Shown: in pieces, positions 39,374 to 42,956 of the stretch
How the letters are laid out: every line of letters begins with the position of its first letter
Position numbering within the stretch: position 1 is the stretch's first letter
NCBI GenBank assembly: GCA_905235655.1
Contig: CAJOMA010000014.1
Location: 1-42,956 of the forward strand
Direction: 5' to 3'
Origin: an uncultured Oscillospiraceae bacterium
Lineage (GTDB): Bacteria > Bacillota > Clostridia > Oscillospirales > Oscillospiraceae
DNA: 42,956 nucleotides
Made by a program: the position numbers and the translations under genes
Notes under the pieces: model-generated
What the model saw: only the letters and a program-made list of their open reading frames with translations
What the model was told of the DNA's origin: nothing
Databases searched by the model: none

Positions 39374-40390
39374 TTACATTTTTTCGCCTTCCATCGACTT
39401 TGTGGCGAAGGCGTTGAGCGACTGATCCGCGGTATTTCCGGCAAGAAACTCGTAATAGCCCTGCGCGCCGATCATCGCCGCGTTGTCGCCGCAGAGAGAC
39501 AGCGGCGGCATGCAGAGCCGCACGTTCTTTTTCTCGCACAGCTTCGTCAGGTCGGTGCGGATCCGGCTGTTCGCCGCCACGCCGCCGGCGACCGCGAGGG
39601 TCGATCTGCCGGTCAGATCAAGCGCGGCTTCGGCGCGCGGGATCAGCATCTCGCTGACCGCAGCGGAAAAGCTCGCGCACAGGTCGGGAATGTCGACTTC
39701 TTCCCCTTTTTGCCGGGAATTATGGATCAGATTGACCGCCGCAGTCTTGAGCCCAGAGAAGGACAGATCGAGCGGATTGCCGGACAGCTTTGGATGCGGC
39801 ATCGGATAGCGCGAATCATCGCCGCCCTGTGCCGCTTTGTCCAGCGCAGCCCCGCCGGGATAAGGCATTGCAAGCATTCGCGCCACTTTATCAAAGCATT
39901 CGCCCGCCGCGTCGTCGCGCGTTCCGCCGAGGTTTTCCATGACCGTATAGTCCTTCACGTCCACGAGCATCGTATGTCCGCCGGACACGACGAGGCACAG
40001 AAACGGCGGCTTCAGATCGGGATAGGCGATGTAGTTCGCTGCGATGTGCCCGCGGATGTGATGCACGGGGATCAGCGGCACGCCGAGCGCAAGCGCAGCT
40101 GCCTTGGCGAAGTTCACGCCGACCAGCAGCGCGCCGATCAGACCGGGCGCGTAGGTCACGGCGACGGCGTCGATCTCCGATCGCGAGACGCCCGCTTTTT
40201 TGAGTGCTTCGTCCGCCAGCGCATAGATCGCTTCAATGTGCTTCCGCGATGCGATCTCCGGCACCACGCCGCCATAAATGCGGTGCAGCGGCACCTGCGA
40301 GGCGATACAGTCCGTCAGGACTTCCCTGCCGTCTCGCACCAGCGCGACCGCGGTCTCGTCGCAGGAGGATTCTACCGAAAGTATCAGCAT
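39374..40390 (-). CDS. tsaD: tRNA N6-adenosine threonylcarbamoyltransferase
   Basis: The 338-residue product is TsaD (Kae1/Gcp): LSVESSCDETAVALVRDGRE, GGVVPEIASRKHIEAIYALA, the metal-binding HHIRGHIAANYIA, FLCLVVSGGHTMLVDVKDY and CGDNAAMIGAQGYYEF. It transfers the threonylcarbamoyl group made by Sua5 onto A37 of tRNAs reading ANN codons. It works with TsaB and TsaE, which are not in the window. The ATG at 40390 lies immediately after the rimI stop with GGAG upstream. A terminator follows its stop. Confidence 0.96.
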   Translation of the reverse strand: MLILSVESSCDETAVALVRDGREVLTDCIASQVPLHRIYGGVVPEIASRKHIEAIYALADEALKKAGVSRSEIDAVAVTYAPGLIGALLVGVNFAKAAALALGVPLIPVHHIRGHIAANYIAYPDLKPPFLCLVVSGGHTMLVDVKDYTVMENLGGTRDDAAGECFDKVARMLAMPYPGGAALDKAAQGGDDSRYPMPHPKLSGNPLDLSFSGLKTAAVNLIHNSRQKGEEVDIPDLCASFSAAVSEMLIPRAEAALDLTGRSTLAVAGGVAANSRIRTDLTKLCEKKNVRLCMPPLSLCGDNAAMIGAQGYYEFLAGNTADQSLNAFATKSMEGEKM

Positions 40391-40391
40391 T

Positions 40392-40823
40392 TTACAGCTC
40401 CTTTCGGAGGATCAAAGCGTCCTCCGTTGGGTTTACATAATATTTTTGTCGTCTGCCGGCCTGCACGAAGCCGTGCGCCTCATACAGAGCGATCGCGGCG
40501 CTGTTGGATGGTCTGACCTCCAGAAACAGGGTTTCGATCCCCTGCCCGTGCAGAAGCTCAAACATAGCGCAAAGCAGTTTTGCACCGATCCCCTGTCTGC
40601 GGCAGTCGGGCGATACCGCCAGATTCATCACGTCCGCTTCCGGAGGGACGGACTGCGCGCCAATATAGCCGGTCACAACGCCGTCTGTCTCCGCCACAAG
40701 CCATGCGCTGAGCGGATTGTATAGCTCGAACTCGATTGATTTTTCGCTCCACGGATCGGAGAAGCAGCGCTTTTCCAGCGCGGCGACCTGCGCGACGTGG
40801 TCTTCTCTCATCGGAACGATCAT
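40392..40823 (-). CDS. rimI: Ribosomal protein S18-alanine N-acetyltransferase
   Basis: The 143-residue product is a GNAT-fold acetyltransferase: RCFSDPWSEKSIEFELYNPL, the acetyl-CoA loop AVSPDCRRQGIGAKLL, LEVRPSNSAAIALYEAHGF and VQAGRRQKYYVNP at the end. This is the RimI signature; RimI acetylates the N-terminal alanine of S18. The ATG at 40823 overlaps the polA stop by ATGA, giving coupled translation; an ATG at 40811 is possible. tsaD follows, the common rimI-tsaD pairing. Confidence 0.93.
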   Translation of the reverse strand: MIVPMREDHVAQVAALEKRCFSDPWSEKSIEFELYNPLSAWLVAETDGVVTGYIGAQSVPPEADVMNLAVSPDCRRQGIGAKLLCAMFELLHGQGIETLFLEVRPSNSAAIALYEAHGFVQAGRRQKYYVNPTEDALILRKEL

Positions 40824-42955
40824 TTCGCGTCGTACCAGCTTTCTCCCATTTTCGCCTCCGCGATCAGCGGCACGGAGAGCTTCACCGCCTGTTCCATCGC
40901 CTCGGTGACGATGTCCATGACGCGCTGCGCCTCAAAGGCGGGGCACTCCACAATCAGCTCGTCATGCACCTGCAGGATCAGTCTCGCCTGCAGCGCCTCC
41001 TGCTCCAAAGCGTCGAAAACCCGCACCATGGCGAGCTTGATGATATCCGCCGCTGTTCCCTGCACCGGGGTGTTGAGCGCGATGCGCTCCGCGCCGCTGC
41101 GAATATTGAAATTGCTGTTTTTGATCTCCGGAATCAGCCTGCGGCGGTGGAACAGCGTCTCCACATAACCTTGCGCACGGGCGGTTTCCACGATGTTTTT
41201 CATATAGGCGCGGACGCCCGCGTATTTTGTCAGATAGTTGTCGATATACTGCTTCGCTTCGGAGCGGCTTACGCCGATGTCCTGTGCGAGCGAGAACTCC
41301 GAAATGCCGTAGACAATGCCGAAATTGACCGCCTTTGCGTGGCGGCGCATGAGCGGCGTGACCTCGGATAACGGCACGTTAAAGACCTGTGAGGCGGTGA
41401 CGCTGTGGAAGTCCTCGCCGCTGCGGAAAGCCGCCTGCATCTGCTTATCGTCCGCGATATGCGCCAGCACGCGCAGCTCGATCTGCGAATAGTCCGCGTC
41501 GACAAAGACCCAGCCCTTGCGCGGCACGAACATCTTCCGTATCTCGCTGCCCAACTCCGTGCGCACCGGGATATTCTGCAGGTTCGGCTCGGTCGAGGAC
41601 AGTCTGCCCGTCGCCGTCACGGTATTCTGGAACGTCGTGTGGATTCTGCCGTCGTCAGCGATCTCCTTCTGCAGTCCGTCGGCATAGGTCGACTTCAGCT
41701 TCGTCAGCATGCGGTAATCCATGACCGCCCGCACGACCGGATGCTTGTCCTTCAATTCTTCCAGCACGTCCGCGTTGGTCGAATAGCCGCTCTTGGTTTT
41801 TTTGACGACCGGAAGCTGCAGCTTGTCAAACAGCAGCTCTCCGAGCTGGCGGGTGGAATTGATATTGAATTCGCCATCCGCATAGCCGTAAATCAGCGTT
41901 TCGCAGGCGCCGATCCGCTCGGCAAGCATCGCGCCGAAGGAAGAAAGCGCCTCCCTGTCGACCAGAACGCCGTCGTGCTCCATATTTGCAAGCGCTCTGC
42001 ACAGCGGCAGCTCTACATCATGATAGAGTGTTTCGCAGTCGTGAGCGCGCAGCTCATCCAAGAGGATCGGATAGAGCGCGGCGATTGCAGACGCTTCGCT
42101 CAGTAAGGCGGCATTCGCCTCCTCCGTAGCGGAGAGCATGGCGTGGGTATACTGCGCGAAAACGCCCCGTAAATCGTAGCTTCCGCGCGTCGCGTCGAGC
42201 AGATACGCGGCGACCTCGGTATCGAAAACGATCCCCTCTGCGTTGATCCCATGCTCCAGCAGGCTGCGAAGCAGCTTTTTTGCGCCGTGAACGGCCAAAC
42301 GCAGTTTTCCCGAGAAGATACGCTCCAATACCGTTTGAAACGTCTCGCCGAGGATATTGCGGTCAAACAGCGCGGCGGTATCGCCGCCGTCCGCCGCGAT
42401 AAGTGAAAAATCATCGTTGACAGCAAGCGCGACGACCTCGCATTTTTCAAGCGGGGCAAGGCAGCCCTCCGCCTTCTCCCGTGTATCCGGCGTTTCCGCC
42501 GTGACCTCACTGACGAACTCCTCTTTTTCTTCCTCCGGCTGTTCAAACGCCGCGCTGCGCAGCCCAAAGCGGTCGATCAGCTTCTGGAATTCCAAACGGA
42601 GGAACAGGTCGTAGAGCTCCCTGCGCTTCGGTTCGCGCACGGGATTGTTCTCCGGCGCAAAGTCGATCGGCGCGTTTTTGCGGATCGTCGCAAGGTCATA
42701 GGAGAGATACGCCGATTCTTTTCCGTTCAGCAGTTTTTCGAACAGCTTGCCCTTCATGTTTTCGGGCGTCAAGTTCTCATACACGCCGTCCAGCGTGCCG
42801 TGGACTTCCTTGATGGTGTACTCGTAGGTGCCGGCCTTCACGTAGGTCATCAGGCCGAAGGTCTCCGTGAAATCAGGAGTCTCGCTGGTGATCCGTACCG
42901 TCTTGCTGCCGTCCTCTGCGTCCTCCGGCATCGGCTGTGCTTCGAGATCCGCCGC
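40820..42955 (-). CDS. polA: DNA polymerase I, partial, N-terminally joined to a pilin-like domain
   Basis: Leftward from about 42790 the frame is clear PolA: the end of the 5' nuclease domain (YENLTPENMKGKLFEKLLNG, KESAYLSYDLATIRKNAPID), a 3'-5' exonuclease-like domain whose Asp/Glu metal ligands look lost, and an intact polymerase domain. Its motif A is DADYSQIELRVLAHIA, motif B RRHAKAVNFGIVYG and motif C QVHDELIVE. It ends at 40820, overlapping rimI. Upstream of GTLDGVYENL the frame does not continue into the 5' nuclease but into a pilin-type domain reaching the window edge. About 220 residues of a normal PolA N-terminus are missing. Real fusion or chimeric assembly cannot be decided here. 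Confidence 0.88.
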   Translation of the reverse strand, partial: AADLEAQPMPEDAEDGSKTVRITSETPDFTETFGLMTYVKAGTYEYTIKEVHGTLDGVYENLTPENMKGKLFEKLLNGKESAYLSYDLATIRKNAPIDFAPENNPVREPKRRELYDLFLRLEFQKLIDRFGLRSAAFEQPEEEKEEFVSEVTAETPDTREKAEGCLAPLEKCEVVALAVNDDFSLIAADGGDTAALFDRNILGETFQTVLERIFSGKLRLAVHGAKKLLRSLLEHGINAEGIVFDTEVAAYLLDATRGSYDLRGVFAQYTHAMLSATEEANAALLSEASAIAALYPILLDELRAHDCETLYHDVELPLCRALANMEHDGVLVDREALSSFGAMLAERIGACETLIYGYADGEFNINSTRQLGELLFDKLQLPVVKKTKSGYSTNADVLEELKDKHPVVRAVMDYRMLTKLKSTYADGLQKEIADDGRIHTTFQNTVTATGRLSSTEPNLQNIPVRTELGSEIRKMFVPRKGWVFVDADYSQIELRVLAHIADDKQMQAAFRSGEDFHSVTASQVFNVPLSEVTPLMRRHAKAVNFGIVYGISEFSLAQDIGVSRSEAKQYIDNYLTKYAGVRAYMKNIVETARAQGYVETLFHRRRLIPEIKNSNFNIRSGAERIALNTPVQGTAADIIKLAMVRVFDALEQEALQARLILQVHDELIVECPAFEAQRVMDIVTEAMEQAVKLSVPLIAEAKMGESWYDAK
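42785..42955 (-). other. Spy0128/FctA-like pilin isopeptide domain fragment joined to polA
   Basis: The translated stretch reads LEAQPMPEDAEDGSKTVRIT, then SETPDFTETFGLMTYVKAGT and YEYTIKEVHGTLDGV. This follows the pattern of Gram-positive pilin (FctA/Spy0128) domains, with F-G-x-x-T-Y-x-K-A-G-T-Y-x-Y-T-I-x-E. Such domains belong to cell-surface proteins. The frame is open across the join. Confidence 0.72.
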
Positions 42956-42956
42956 A

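Noticed and set aside
1-42956. CRISPR arrays, prophage, IS elements, rRNA and tRNA genes
   Set aside because: No regularly spaced repeats, transposase, integrase, phage structural genes or RNA-gene signatures were seen on either strand.

Overview
The window looks like the chromosome of a spore-forming, high-GC member of the Clostridia, probably a gut Oscillospirales-type bacterium. The signs are a Phe T-box ahead of pheST, IreB, SpoVAD/SpoVAE, SleC-like cortex-lytic proteins, CotJ coat proteins, a secreted serpin-family lipoprotein and GC-rich codon use. Placement below class level is inference. Most of the window is ordinary chromosome on both strands, with well-formed sigma-A-type promoters (several with exact 17-bp spacers) and hairpin terminators. 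I saw no tRNA, rRNA, CRISPR array, prophage or insertion sequence.

Layout. 1-249: 5' part of an NAD(P)H-hydrate dehydratase on the minus strand. 312-4059: promoter, T-box leader and pheS-pheT. 4097-5836: ireB, a small unrecognised protein and an SH3/NlpC-P60 cell-wall hydrolase. 5882-10165: a spore/germination block with spoVAD, spoVAE, a 40-residue Asn/Gln/Ser-rich peptide, a helical protein, a SleC-like cortex enzyme split over two genes and a further peptidoglycan-binding protein. 10179-17649 (minus): LytTR-PAS regulator, FliB-like protein, DEDDh exonuclease, cotJC, a cotJA-cotJB fusion, Nudix, threonine aldolase, a repeat element, a serpin and a second Nudix. 17727-19263: glnA. 19263-20411 (minus): DUF362/ferredoxin protein. 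20541-25583: a structured leader followed by ssnA, a membrane protein and ygfK. 25601-28385: two repeat elements around three lipoprotein genes, of which two are tandem copies with broken frames. 28457-33836: alaX-type editing protein, prfA, a damaged sua5 and a coaE-M18 aminopeptidase fusion. 33872-36497: DUF2975/XRE/lipoprotein operon and an Lgt-like membrane protein. 36508-39045: asnA-asnS. 39335-42955 (minus): polA-rimI-tsaD, with the polA reading frame joined to a pilin-like domain at the window edge.

How the genes work together. Translation and tRNA quality control recur: PheRS, AsnA/AsnRS, RF1, an Ala-tRNA editing protein, Sua5 and TsaD (both for t6A) and RimI. The spore block combines dipicolinate-channel proteins, cortex lysis and coat proteins. 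ssnA and ygfK are typical partners in selenium-dependent molybdenum hydroxylase / purine-catabolism loci, but no hydroxylase gene is in view.

The most unusual observations are: (1) a segment inside sua5 lies inverted relative to the rest of the gene and is flanked by 23-bp perfect inverted repeats; (2) two tandem lipoprotein genes are each frameshifted at the same spot by different indels; (3) a structured leader before ssnA has two competing folds; (4) SleC is split near the boundary between pro-region and enzyme; (5) cotJA-cotJB and coaE-M18 are fused; (6) polA is joined to a pilin domain, which may be a chimeric assembly; (7) a three-copy family of MITE-like elements ends in TGTCATTGC.
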